NCBI GenBank assembly: GCA_038230395.1 | Contig: JBBRNI010000006.1 | Location: 3,132 to 67,131 of the forward strand | Source: JBDSWU01 sp038230395 | GTDB lineage: Bacteria; Patescibacteriota; Saccharimonadia; Saccharimonadales; UBA4665 | Reading direction: 5' to 3' | Length of the DNA stretch: 64,000 nt | Shown: piece by piece, positions 1-9,214 of the stretch | How positions within the stretch are numbered: the first letter of the stretch is position 1 | Layout: each line of letters opens with the position of its first letter | Notes under the pieces: model-generated | What the model was told of the DNA's origin: nothing | Database searches by the model: none | What the model saw: only the letters and a program-made list of their open reading frames with translations | Position numbers and translations under genes: made by a program

Positions 1-2324
1 GCGGCGTTTTGATTAAGCAAGCTCAGATCTTTGTGGTACAGCGTCGCGCCGCTGACCTTCAAGGCCCGTACAATGACTCTGACCTCTGTAATTATCGTTT
101 GTAATTCGCTAAATTCAGCGGCTGAGCTGGTATTGTGGTCAATAATCTTTACCAACTGACGGCTAGCCAAAATCGTATCTTGCTCCCAAGCCAGTGTCTG
201 CCAGATCGTTTCGGTCACGAACGGCGCGAATGGGTGAGCCAGTAGCAACACGGCTTCGAGAACGTATGCTAGCAGTGGCTGATTTGGCTCGGCCTTGCTT
301 GCTTCAACGTACCAATCAGCTAAGTCATCCCAGACAAAGTGGTAAAGGCTATCATAGGCTTCACTGAAGCGGTAATTATCGAGATCGGTGCTGATCTTAT
401 GTTGAGCTAAGGTCAACTGGGCAAGAATCCAGTGGTCAGCCGCCGAGCTTGGCTTGGCGCTTCCCCGCTCCGGCGCCTCGCCGACAATGTCCTCGATATA
501 GCGAGCGATGTTCCATAACTTATTGCAGAAGTTGCGATTGGCCTCGACCTTACTGATCGCCCAGTTCTGGTCATTGCCGGCGCTGACGCCCATTATGAGC
601 GCCATACGCAGTGCGTCAGTGCCGTACTCCGGGATGATTGTCAGCGGATCAATAATCGATTCAGGTCGACTCTTACTCATCTTTTTACCATCGGCTGCTC
701 GAACCATGCCATGCAAGTAGACGTCTTTGAACGGAATCTGACCAGTTACATAGGTCGTGGTCAAAACCATACGAGCTACCCAGAAAAACAAAATGTCCCA
801 GCCGGTCTCCATAACAGAGGTCGGATGATAGGCTTGAAAGTCAGGACTCTGAGCTAATAAGTCATCCAAAGTTAGTGAAAAGTCATTGGCCAACGCTGGG
901 TCAATCAGTGTGCTCCAGGTCCATAGCGCCGAGCTGAACCAAGTATCCAGGGTATCCGGGTCTTGTTCCCAATCATGTAGTCCCTCACTCTGGTCGGTTG
1001 GTGGCTGCACACCAACATAGGTCTCTTGCTTGCCATCGGTATCAGTGCGGTACCAAACGGGCACGCGGTGCCCCCACCAAATCTGGCGACTAATGCACCA
1101 GTCGCGCAGGTTATCAATCCAGTGGAAGTAAATCTTTTCGAAACGCTCGGGAATAATGTTGATATCACCATCACGGACCACGCTTTGTAACACTTCTTTT
1201 AGGCTGAGGCGCTTCCCTTTCCATTCGACCACCTGTTTGTTAACGTCAACAAACCATTGCAGGCGGATCTGCGGTTCAATCTTGCCCTTGCCACGTTCGT
1301 TAACGGCGACGTTATGCACATAATTATCCTCAACTGCAACCACCAGTCCTTTGCGGTTTAGTATGTCGATAATCTTCGGCCGCGCATCCGCTATGCTCAT
1401 GCCAGCCAACTCACCAGCAATGGGCAAAAGTTTCCCGTGAAAATCTATAATCTGCTCTTTATCGAGCCCATGGCGCTCAGCAATTTCATAATCGACCAAG
1501 CTATGCCACGGTGTAATTGTCATGACACCCGTTCCAAAAGCGGGGTCAATCGCCGTATCCTTAATAATCGTTGCCATAATTGGTCCATTGATCCACTCAG
1601 CCTCGAAGGTATCACCATGCTGGTACTGAGCGTAACGCTCATCATCTGGGTGCATCACGACATATTTATCGCCAAATTTGGTTTCTGGTCGAGCGGTACC
1701 AATCTGAAATGGACCATACTGGAAGGTGTAAAACTTGGTCGTTTCTTCGATGTAGGTTACTTCATCATCAGAGACATTAGTCTCTAGGTTCGGATCCCAG
1801 TTGACGATCCTATTTCCTCTGTAAATCAACCCATCGTTGTACATCTTGGTGAAAGTTTCGTTCACGCAGCGATTCAGCGCGTCATCTAGGGTGTAGCGCA
1901 ATCGAGTCCAGTCGGCGCTGGCTCCCATGGCCCGCATTTGGCCAAGCATCGTCTCTCGGCTATTGCCGACAAACTCTCGAGTGCGCTCCAAAAAAGCGTC
2001 GCGACCAATAACGTGTTTATTAGTCCCCTCCTCTGTTAGCTGTTTTTCGATAATAGCGTTTACTGGGAGTGCAGCATGGTCGGTACCAGGTAGCCACAAG
2101 GCGTCTTTGCCCTGTTGCCGAGCGTGGCGCGCCAAGATGTCTTGCAGCGTAATAAACAGCGCGTGGCCCAAGCTCAGTGTCCCTGTTTCGTTTGGTGGTG
2201 GCATGCTGATACTGAAGTGCTCTTTGCCACTACTAGGTCGTGCCACAAACACCTCGCTACGCTCCCATAGCGCATACACATCTTCTTCGTAAGCCCCCGG
2301 CTCATACACTTTCGGTAAATTCAT
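1..2324 (-). CDS. valS: Valyl-tRNA synthetase, C-terminal part cut by window edge
   Basis: Charges tRNA-Val with valine in the cytoplasm (class I aminoacyl-tRNA synthetase). I translated the minus strand from the ATG at 2324-2322. The N-terminus carries PPPNETGTLSLGHAL, the ValRS form of the HIGH signature, around residues 41-55. A DGKKMSKS stretch near plus-strand 664-689 is the KMSKS loop. About 774 codons lie in the window; the family is usually somewhat longer, so the C-terminal anticodon-binding and coiled-coil parts lie beyond position 1. No stop was noticed in the portions read, but I did not translate every codon. It is followed downstream of its start by the tsaD gene on the same strand, with the parS-like palindrome in the gap. 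Confidence 0.95.
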   Translation of the reverse strand, partial: MNLPKVYEPGAYEEDVYALWERSEVFVARPSSGKEHFSISMPPPNETGTLSLGHALFITLQDILARHARQQGKDALWLPGTDHAALPVNAIIEKQLTEEGTNKHVIGRDAFLERTREFVGNSRETMLGQMRAMGASADWTRLRYTLDDALNRCVNETFTKMYNDGLIYRGNRIVNWDPNLETNVSDDEVTYIEETTKFYTFQYGPFQIGTARPETKFGDKYVVMHPDDERYAQYQHGDTFEAEWINGPIMATIIKDTAIDPAFGTGVMTITPWHSLVDYEIAERHGLDKEQIIDFHGKLLPIAGELAGMSIADARPKIIDILNRKGLVVAVEDNYVHNVAVNERGKGKIEPQIRLQWFVDVNKQVVEWKGKRLSLKEVLQSVVRDGDINIIPERFEKIYFHWIDNLRDWCISRQIWWGHRVPVWYRTDTDGKQETYVGVQPPTDQSEGLHDWEQDPDTLDTWFSSALWTWSTLIDPALANDFSLTLDDLLAQSPDFQAYHPTSVMETGWDILFFWVARMVLTTTYVTGQIPFKDVYLHGMVRAADGKKMSKSRPESIIDPLTIIPEYGTDALRMALIMGVSAGNDQNWAISKVEANRNFCNKLWNIARYIEDIVGEAPERGSAKPSSAADHWILAQLTLAQHKISTDLDNYRFSEAYDSLYHFVWDDLADWYVEASKAEPNQPLLAYVLEAVLLLAHPFAPFVTETIWQTLAWEQDTILASRQLVKIIDHNTSSAAEFSELQTIITEVRVIVRALKVSGATLYHKDLSLLNQNA

Positions 2325-2383
2325 AGACACCCCTTGATTGATTCCATTTTACCACCTCTGTTAGGATTCGTGAAACTAAGCAT

Positions 2384-2399
2384 TATTTCACGTGAAATA
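2384..2399. promoter_or_regulatory. parS-like 16-bp palindrome (candidate ParB site)
   Basis: TATTTCACGTGAAATA is a perfect 16-bp palindrome in the valS-tsaD gap, ending one base before the tsaD stop codon. It matches the widely conserved parS consensus TGTTTCACGTGAAACA at 14 of 16 positions. Two weaker relatives lie inside tsaD at 2459-2474 and 3350-3365, although coding constraint could explain those. No parA or parB lies in the window, so the ParB assignment is inference from sequence alone. Confidence 0.5.
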
Positions 2400-2400
2400 G

Positions 2401-3465
2401 CTACATGCTGAGATTTGGGCTGATATCCAACGTGAAAGGGTCGGCCTTAGGCTGGCCAGTTTTCATGTGAAAACATCCGAGAGTGGCGATCATTGCACCA
2501 TTGTCGGTACAGAGTTTAAAGTCAGGGTACTCGATAGCTAGCGAGGGCAGGGCGGCAGTTAGTTGGCGCCTAAGCTCGCTGCTGGCAGCCACGCCACCGG
2601 CAATCACCACGGAGGTCGGAGCAAACTCTTCGTAAGCTAGCTTAGCTTTATCAACAATTGTTTCAATGGCAATGCGCTGGAAGCTAGCGGCAATGTCCTG
2701 CTTCTGAACGATCGTAAGGCGCTCGGCTAGGCCGGTAGAAGGAAAGGCGAAGGTTTCCCCGATTTCAGCCTGAGACAGCCGTAGAACGGCTGTTTTGAGG
2801 CCAGAGAAGCTAAAATCGTAGCGGCCGTCTAGCTTTGCTTTTGGTAATCGATATTTGTAGGCGTCACCGGACTCAGCGGCATTAGCCACAGACGGGCCGC
2901 CAGGGTAGGGGAGGCCGAGTATTTTTGCGACTTTGTCGAACGCTTCGCCGATGGCGTCATCTTGGGTTTGGCCGAGGAGTTGGTACTGGAAGTGATCTTC
3001 GAACAGCGCCAGCTGACTGTGACCACCAGAGACAATAATCGCTAACATGGGAAAGGTTGGTTGGGTGGCACGCATCTGTAGATTAGGCAGGGAAGTGTTC
3101 GTGAGGAAGTTAGCGTAGACATGCGCCAACACGTGATTAATAGCATATAGTGGTTTGTTATGGACGATCGCTAGAGTGCGAGCGGTCAGTACTCCAATAA
3201 GTAAACTACCGCCGAGACCAGCGCCATACGTGACGGCGATAGCGTCGATATCATCCCAGCTACAGCCGGCCTCATCTAGAGCTTGCTGGATCACCGGTAA
3301 CACCACTTCGATGTGGCTACGGGCCGCGATCTCTGGTACCACGCCACCGTATTTCACGTGAAGGTCCATGCTGCTGGCGACAACGTTGCTGAGTAGCCGT
3401 TCGCCGTCTTCCACGACGGCCGCGGCCGTCTCATCACAACTAGACTCAATTCCGAGTACTTTCAT
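2401..3465 (-). CDS. tsaD: tRNA N6-adenosine threonylcarbamoyltransferase TsaD
   Basis: Transfers the threonylcarbamoyl group to A37 of ANN-decoding tRNAs, acting in a complex with TsaB and TsaE. The 354-residue length is normal for the family. Visible signatures are ESSCDET at residues 7-13, the metal-binding pair H111 and H115 in HVLAH, SGGHSQ near 146-151 and a C-terminal DNGAMIA motif. The ATG at 3465 gives the expected MKVLGIESS beginning. The gene lies head-to-tail upstream of valS on the minus strand; the tsaB and tsaE partners are not in the window. Its coding sequence contains two near-matches to the parS core. Confidence 0.97.
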   Translation of the reverse strand: MKVLGIESSCDETAAAVVEDGERLLSNVVASSMDLHVKYGGVVPEIAARSHIEVVLPVIQQALDEAGCSWDDIDAIAVTYGAGLGGSLLIGVLTARTLAIVHNKPLYAINHVLAHVYANFLTNTSLPNLQMRATQPTFPMLAIIVSGGHSQLALFEDHFQYQLLGQTQDDAIGEAFDKVAKILGLPYPGGPSVANAAESGDAYKYRLPKAKLDGRYDFSFSGLKTAVLRLSQAEIGETFAFPSTGLAERLTIVQKQDIAASFQRIAIETIVDKAKLAYEEFAPTSVVIAGGVAASSELRRQLTAALPSLAIEYPDFKLCTDNGAMIATLGCFHMKTGQPKADPFTLDISPNLSM

Positions 3466-3489
3466 CTGTTACAGCATAACATGTACGCG

Positions 3490-4167
3490 TTAAGCTATAA
3501 CAGCAGTGTCTTTTTTGTTACGACGTAGTTTGGCGGCTGCAACCGTCGCAATGGCACCTAGTCCAGTGGCAGAGCGAGCCCGCTTATATGTGCTAGCTTG
3601 GTCGGCCGCAATTCGGTCCGCCAGTAGGGCATCGAAATACCGAGTGATCAAGTGAACTGCCGCCTCAGGGGTATGATTACTGGCAACTAGCTCCTCAGTT
3701 CGTTGTTTGAGACGGGCGCTATCCTCGGCTGCCCGCGCTGAAGCTTGCTCGTGCACTTGAGCCAGTAGAGGGGAAAACCGCGGCTTCTGACTACCAGGTT
3801 GCTCAGCTAATGATGCCTCCTTGTTAGTTAACTGACTATGCAGACCGACAATGTATGGCACAACGGCTTCACGGATCTGTAGATCGCCCGCTCCTTGGGT
3901 ACGCATATTGGTAACGTAAATATCAGCTGTCGCTTCAAAAGCCATACTGTATCGAGCACGAGCATCCAAGAAATCTGTCCGTAGTTGCTCAGCATGGGAG
4001 CCAGTTTGGCGAACTAGTTGTCGGCGTTCAATACTGAGGGCGGCTAATTGATCACTAGCCGCAGTTAGTTCGGTGTAAGCCTCGCTTGTAACTGCCGACA
4101 TATGATCGAGTGGCTCGACGATGATTGGATCGGTACGATATCGAATGAGATCAGCTGAAAGCTCCAT
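3490..4167 (-). CDS. Hypothetical protein, helical, basic C-terminus
   Basis: A 225-residue protein of unknown function. The sequence is rich in Ala, Glu, Gln and Arg with no clear membrane segment except a mildly hydrophobic stretch near residues 203-213 (ATGLGAIATVAAA) followed by a basic KLRRNKKD tail. The central part (about 35-190) looks like successive amphipathic helices. It begins with MELSADLIRYRTDP and lies 24 nt upstream of tsaD on the same strand. Composition resembles neighbouring genes, so I treat it as real, but I recognise no family. It could be a lineage-specific structural or envelope-associated protein; nothing here decides that. Confidence 0.7.
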   Translation of the reverse strand: MELSADLIRYRTDPIIVEPLDHMSAVTSEAYTELTAASDQLAALSIERRQLVRQTGSHAEQLRTDFLDARARYSMAFEATADIYVTNMRTQGAGDLQIREAVVPYIVGLHSQLTNKEASLAEQPGSQKPRFSPLLAQVHEQASARAAEDSARLKQRTEELVASNHTPEAAVHLITRYFDALLADRIAADQASTYKRARSATGLGAIATVAAAKLRRNKKDTAVIA

Positions 4168-4354
4168 ATACTGTCACTATGCCATGAATTTTCTGGGTTC
4201 GCAAGAATACGGCAACTTATGTATTGATTAATCACACATTTAGTGTTACAATATACGTAATATGCCTGTATTATATGACAATTGTAGACATTTTGGGAAT
4301 GTCGGTTTATGATTAAATTGAAACTTATAAACATCAACAGAAACGTACAAAACT

Positions 4355-4654
4355 ATGGATGAATTTTTAGACAATCTTTTGGCCCAAACAGGGGCTTTAC
4401 AAACTGCCGACCCGGAAGTAGTTGAGCAGCTTAAGGCTGACATGTCGGAGCGCGTCGCGGCACTCATTAACCGCCGCCTGATTGATGCCCTGCCTGACGA
4501 TAAAGTAACTGGACTAGAAACATTGCTTGATGAGCAGCCCAATAACGTCGAGGCATACCAGCAATTTATAAACGATAACTTACCCAACAAGCAAGAGATC
4601 GTCAACGCTACGCTATTAGAATTTAGGGCTTTGTACCTTGGCGCTGGAGCCTAA
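4355..4654 (+). CDS. Small acidic protein, DUF5663-like
   Basis: A 99-residue acidic helical protein. Its pattern (LDNLLAQTG near the start, a run of DMSERVAALINRRLIDALP, then NLPNKQEIVNATLLEFRALYLG at the end) resembles small DUF5663-type proteins I associate with CPR genomes. That match is from memory and not verified. It starts a compact plus-strand group: its stop is 22 nt before the 1374-residue protein gene, which is followed 20 nt later by another small acidic protein gene, suggesting cotranscription. The 187-nt gap upstream separates it from the divergent gene at 3490-4167 and contains a short GACATT/AATGTC inverted repeat at 4287-4303. Function unknown. Confidence 0.75.
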   Translation: MDEFLDNLLAQTGALQTADPEVVEQLKADMSERVAALINRRLIDALPDDKVTGLETLLDEQPNNVEAYQQFINDNLPNKQEIVNATLLEFRALYLGAGA

Positions 4655-4676
4655 GGCTGTAGAAAGATAAAACGCA

Positions 4677-7600
4677 ATGTCTGAAACAACGCCAATCCCA
4701 GTACTCGATCCAACAACTGAAGGTCTTGATACTGCTGCCGAGGCAGCGCTCGCTGAGCAGCAACACTTACAGGAACTCGCGAAGAGCCTGCACATTGAAG
4801 TGCTAGACGTATCTCGGACGGCTGTCGAAGCAAAAGCCATTGATCATGGTGATGCGTACATTGCCGAGCAGACTTCCCAACATGGCTTCAAGGGCTTAAT
4901 GAAGCGTGTTTGGACAGGCAACATAGCTCACGATTATATCCGCCAGCGCGAGGTCCAGCGTGGCCGTAATACGATCGTCGAAGAAGGGAACAGCTTTGCA
5001 CTGAGCGGTGGCACCAAAGACCAGCATGACGCCGCCATGGGTGCAGTTGTGAATCGTTTCACAGAAGGCTTGCTCAGCGAAGGCGAATCCAGTCACGAGT
5101 TAGATGACTCTGAGCCAAGCCAAAACTTACGAACAGGTATCCAGGAATTGGTCCGCGGCTTTGCTAGCGGTTCAGTTTCGTTAGAAGGACTTGAAGAGGA
5201 TAAAACCCGTCTGCTCTCAGACTATGGCCGGACACTAAGGGCTGAGGACCGCAACAAAGGCCTACTATTTGCCAACAATATTACAGAAGTCGCGATTGCT
5301 GCCAAAGCCGCCTGGACTCATGGCCTGGCTCTCGATAAAATCGACCAGCTGTTATCAATCAATTCAGGCGAGGCCCGGACTGGTGTGCGCACCGAAGCTC
5401 GCCAAACTGCCACCGACAAAATCGTCAACACACTCTATAGCACCAAGGCTGGCGCTATGGTCAACGAGACAACCATCGCTTTAGCCGTCGGTACGTTCAT
5501 GACCATTAGCAAGTTTACAACTCGCAAAGTAGCTACAGCCGTCGGCGCCTTCGTCGGATTAGGCGTCGGAGCCGGTTTGATAGCCGGGGCGCGCGCCCAC
5601 GCCAAATTTGGACAAGATCGCCAACTGCACCATCGCCAAATGGCTACAAGCGGCGAGATGCCGGCTGCAGGTAGTGCAAAGTACCGTGAAAAGATTGAGG
5701 AGACTCGCTACGATACGGCCCGAGCTTCTGACCTGTATGATCAACTGGCCCAAGCGCGCGCAGCTGTCAACGAGGCTGACCCGGCCACTCAACAGGAATT
5801 AGTGAACATTGTTGCTGAGATCGCGACCAGGATTCGTTTATCAGACGAAGAATCCAAAGACCTGATTCAGTACGACAATGAAACTACTGTCGAACAAGAG
5901 CGTCTAGCTATGGCCATCCAGCTCGATGAGGCTAAGTTACAGTTGATGCGATCCGGCGTTTCTGCGGCCACTATTAGCGAGAGCGCTAGCAGCGTTGCTG
6001 AACTCCTGCGTAGTGACATCAGCGACAAGGATAGAGTTTTTGCCAAGATGCAGCGCCAAGAGACTATGAAGATGGCGGCCGTCGGCTTCATCAGCGGCAT
6101 GGTTATTGGTGATTCAATTCAAGAAGTTAAAGCAGCATTTTCAGACGACCTACAGGGAGTCTTTGAGGGTGATAGCTCCAACCAAGATCGGCGCACTCTA
6201 CTGGCCGGAATCTTCAGCTCTCACCACCATACTGTTGCCAATCATCTGGCAACTGCAGGGCACGAAACGGCTCTAAATAAAGACCTGTCAGTAGGACTGC
6301 CTCCCGATTATCACATGCAGGGCACCAGCGCCGGTCACTACGAGCTAGTTGGGCCAGACGCTAAACCGCTGGTCGGCAATATCACCCTCAACAGTCACGG
6401 ACAGATTGACCCGGCTTCACTGGCCGCACTGCACAATGCCGGTGTAAACATTAATTCTCACAGCGAATCGTACACAACCTCGCGCAGAGTGTTCGAGAAG
6501 TCGACCCGTACGCCTGCCGAATATATGAATGCCCATCCAGACCAGTTCACAAATATTCATCGCGAACTGTGGTACAACAACGACACTACCATCTTTGATA
6601 AAAACGAACTGCGTCTTGACTGGGGCGGGCAGGGTGGCAGCGGCATGGACGCCCACGGTAATTATCAATTTGACGTCAAAAGCATGTTCCCAGCCGGCTC
6701 CTTCCACGAGGGTGCCCACACTGATGCCCAGCAGCTCCTTAGCAGTGGCAAAATGGCTATCGCATTATCTTTGGACAAATCAGCTCAAGCTCACGTTATG
6801 ATGATCCATGTCGGCGCCAACGGAATTGCCACAATCAAGGCCGACAGCTGGGAAGCCCGCAGTCTCTTTGAAAACCGTAATGGCCAGGCCCACTTTGTAG
6901 GCGGTTATGCCGAAGCGGTCCAGCTAATGGGGCACAACCCTAACGGCGGCGAATCGGTTCGAATGCTAGCGACCGTTGTCGGCGACAACCATCCCAAGCC
7001 AGCTGTTGATACTATCAGTCACATCGTGACCACCCAGCACGAACGCACCATCATGGACATGAACGTCGCCGAAAAGGGCGACCTACCAATCGAAATTCCA
7101 TTCCCAGTCCCACTCTACGGCCGCCGCGGCCTTGAAAAACTCAAGAATTCAAATGAGAATTCTATTGATTCTCCAGATAACGGCTATTATGGCGGTTACT
7201 ATGGCGCAGCACTGCAAGAGAGACGCGCGGAATGGGCTCAGGAACTATCCCCACGTCTAGTAGAAGATCCATCAGCGGATCTGGATACCGGCACTGAGCT
7301 AGCAGATTATAGGCAGCGACAGGGTGAAAAACGGGGTGAGGGCTACCTGGCTGAAGTAGATAACTACATTGCGCAAAATGAGAACTTAAAGAATATTGGT
7401 GACGAAACAAAAGCCCTGGTCTGTATTCCGGTAGCTGCTGCGAGTGAAGCAGATAACATTTACAAGACACTATCTCTGTACGCTCAACAAAGCGAAGAGT
7501 CCAAAAAATCAACAGTGGTTCTGCTAAATGTGAATTGGCTCCAAGCTATAGAAGGTGATCCAGAAAAGATGGACCGGGTTCGCAAGACACACGAAGAAAT

Positions 7601-8801
7601 AGAACGAGCCCGAGCAGACTTTCCTGACGTTAGGATCGCTTCCTTTGACAAAGTATGGAGTGCTGACTTTATTGAGGAGCGTACGATCTATAATAGTAAG
7701 GGTAAGCCAGAAGTACGATTGTTCGGTGAAGTTATTAAAGTCTTGTATGACACAGCTGCTTTAGCGGTTGGGCAGGCAGTAACTGATGGTAAGCGTAAGA
7801 CTGCCTCTGAGGCAATGATCATCACTAACGACGCAGACGCGCAAGGCCTAACGCGTCAATACCTTGATCGCTACATCAGTTCCCTTGAAAAGAATCCAAC
7901 GGTCGATGTCTTTGCCGGACTTATTCGGTGGGGGACGCGAGAATATGTTGACTACCCTGGTTACGGTTTATCGGCCGGCTTTTATGCGGTAATGAATATT
8001 GCCACTCAGCGCCCAGGCGCAAATCGGACTGCTCTGTCAACAACCGGTCCTAACGCTGGTTTCCGTCTTTCAGCCTATGCTGCAACAGGTGGTTGCGAAG
8101 ATCGTAAGGACCAAGGTGCAGGAGCTGACGCTATACTGGGTCAGCGTGTGTCAGATGCTCGCAAAGGCCTCAGCCCTAGTAATCGGTCGGGAAAGCAAGG
8201 CTACGGGTATGGCTCGGCTACCATAAGTTCAAGCTCTACTTCAGCGGTTCCACTCTCAACACCTCAAAAAGACAGGATGATAAGTATGCACGTTGGTGGT
8301 GCTCAAATTGATACTCTGGCTGACAGGTTACTCGGGGCTTACAAGGCTGGTGACTGGATTGCTTCGGGCTGGAATGGCTTTGACGGGGGTGAGGGTTATC
8401 AGGATCGCACTGATGTGGCAAAGAATGCTCCGGCACTCAAAGCCGAAAACGCAAAAAAGGACATTGACAGTATTTCCACTCGCGTCGAAACAAATGTCAG
8501 TGGCTTTGTGAATGGTTGGTACCGCGATGCTGCGACGGCCACGAGCGCAATTGCTCTTTACTTTGGGACAAAGGATAAGCAGGGCAGGCCGCTCTACACC
8601 ACACGTTGGGATGGTAAGTCAGGTTGGGAGGGTAGCGGTACGTTCCACTTCGAATTCACCAAAGAAGGCAAGGCTTGGCTACAGGATAGATTACTGAAAG
8701 ACTCAAGCGGCAAAAGAGATCCATACGGCATGCGCGTAAGGCAACAAATATATGGCAGACGACAAGTAGCGCCTAATACGCTATTTGTAGCACCGTCTTA
8801 A
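4677..8801 (+). CDS. Giant membrane protein with glycosyltransferase family 2-like domain
   Basis: A 1374-residue protein, the longest in the window. Residues 1-260 are hydrophilic and helical. Two hydrophobic segments at about 266-283 and 288-308, and a third at about 464-482, suggest membrane insertion. Residues about 560-860 form a long His/Asn-rich region. From about 908 the sequence resembles a GT-A fold: KALVCIPVAA, then IITNDADAQG near 1048 (a DxD-like motif), a TGPNAGFRLSAYAATGG segment, and GADAILGQRV near 1147. A Ser-rich linker and a C-terminal domain follow. The family 2 glycosyltransferase reading is my inference from motif order. It sits between two small acidic genes in an apparent operon, just before a cell-wall ligase gene. 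A role in surface polysaccharide or glycoprotein synthesis is plausible but unproven. Confidence 0.8.
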   Translation: MSETTPIPVLDPTTEGLDTAAEAALAEQQHLQELAKSLHIEVLDVSRTAVEAKAIDHGDAYIAEQTSQHGFKGLMKRVWTGNIAHDYIRQREVQRGRNTIVEEGNSFALSGGTKDQHDAAMGAVVNRFTEGLLSEGESSHELDDSEPSQNLRTGIQELVRGFASGSVSLEGLEEDKTRLLSDYGRTLRAEDRNKGLLFANNITEVAIAAKAAWTHGLALDKIDQLLSINSGEARTGVRTEARQTATDKIVNTLYSTKAGAMVNETTIALAVGTFMTISKFTTRKVATAVGAFVGLGVGAGLIAGARAHAKFGQDRQLHHRQMATSGEMPAAGSAKYREKIEETRYDTARASDLYDQLAQARAAVNEADPATQQELVNIVAEIATRIRLSDEESKDLIQYDNETTVEQERLAMAIQLDEAKLQLMRSGVSAATISESASSVAELLRSDISDKDRVFAKMQRQETMKMAAVGFISGMVIGDSIQEVKAAFSDDLQGVFEGDSSNQDRRTLLAGIFSSHHHTVANHLATAGHETALNKDLSVGLPPDYHMQGTSAGHYELVGPDAKPLVGNITLNSHGQIDPASLAALHNAGVNINSHSESYTTSRRVFEKSTRTPAEYMNAHPDQFTNIHRELWYNNDTTIFDKNELRLDWGGQGGSGMDAHGNYQFDVKSMFPAGSFHEGAHTDAQQLLSSGKMAIALSLDKSAQAHVMMIHVGANGIATIKADSWEARSLFENRNGQAHFVGGYAEAVQLMGHNPNGGESVRMLATVVGDNHPKPAVDTISHIVTTQHERTIMDMNVAEKGDLPIEIPFPVPLYGRRGLEKLKNSNENSIDSPDNGYYGGYYGAALQERRAEWAQELSPRLVEDPSADLDTGTELADYRQRQGEKRGEGYLAEVDNYIAQNENLKNIGDETKALVCIPVAAASEADNIYKTLSLYAQQSEESKKSTVVLLNVNWLQAIEGDPEKMDRVRKTHEEIERARADFPDVRIASFDKVWSADFIEERTIYNSKGKPEVRLFGEVIKVLYDTAALAVGQAVTDGKRKTASEAMIITNDADAQGLTRQYLDRYISSLEKNPTVDVFAGLIRWGTREYVDYPGYGLSAGFYAVMNIATQRPGANRTALSTTGPNAGFRLSAYAATGGCEDRKDQGAGADAILGQRVSDARKGLSPSNRSGKQGYGYGSATISSSSTSAVPLSTPQKDRMISMHVGGAQIDTLADRLLGAYKAGDWIASGWNGFDGGEGYQDRTDVAKNAPALKAENAKKDIDSISTRVETNVSGFVNGWYRDAATATSAIALYFGTKDKQGRPLYTTRWDGKSGWEGSGTFHFEFTKEGKAWLQDRLLKDSSGKRDPYGMRVRQQIYGRRQVAPNTLFVAPS

Positions 8802-8821
8802 ATTAATCACGGGGGGGAAAT

Positions 8822-9166
8822 ATGAACGACCAGCAGATAATTGAGAAGCTAGAAGGTTTACGGGGTAGGGTACTAGACGACATAATGAGTATGGCTGATG
8901 AAATTGTGGGTAACGGAGAAGCCGATCTGGATGTCCTACTTACTATCAGCCGTAACACTGGTAATGTCGAACTATTAGTGAAAGCTTTTGAGAAGTGTCA
9001 AACCATTGAAGATTCTGCCAGCAAGACAGAAGCACTCATTACTATTTTAGGAGAAATTGAAGAAAGAATTACCGATATTCAGATGGATAGCAACTATGCT
9101 GTAGATGTACCAGATCAACCACAAATGGGTGAACAAGCTAATCAGGAAGATCAGGCTAACGGCTAG
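8822..9166 (+). CDS. Small acidic hypothetical protein, paralogue of the 13989-14495 product
   Basis: A 114-residue acidic protein starting with ATG 20 nt after the giant gene, behind an unusual run of seven G residues that probably serves as a purine-rich ribosome binding site. By eye its residues about 8-85 align with the C-terminal domain of the protein encoded at 13989-14495: shared features are a helix with R-x-L-x-x-I/L-M, an E-x-x-L/F stretch, a LV-x-A-Y/F motif, I-x-D, and an ALLxIVxEI-like helix. The C-terminal 25 residues are Gln/Asn/Asp-rich and probably disordered. Function unknown; its position suggests a partner of the upstream membrane protein. Confidence 0.75.
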   Translation: MNDQQIIEKLEGLRGRVLDDIMSMADEIVGNGEADLDVLLTISRNTGNVELLVKAFEKCQTIEDSASKTEALITILGEIEERITDIQMDSNYAVDVPDQPQMGEQANQEDQANG

Positions 9167-9214
9167 TACTTATTAACTTCTTCCGGGCTACTCAAGTGTT
9201 GTATCATATTAGGG

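Noticed and set aside
4065..4605. Minus-strand open frames over the start of the 4355 gene
   Set aside because: They are antisense shadows without start signals and with Ser/Cys-rich translations unlike real proteins here.
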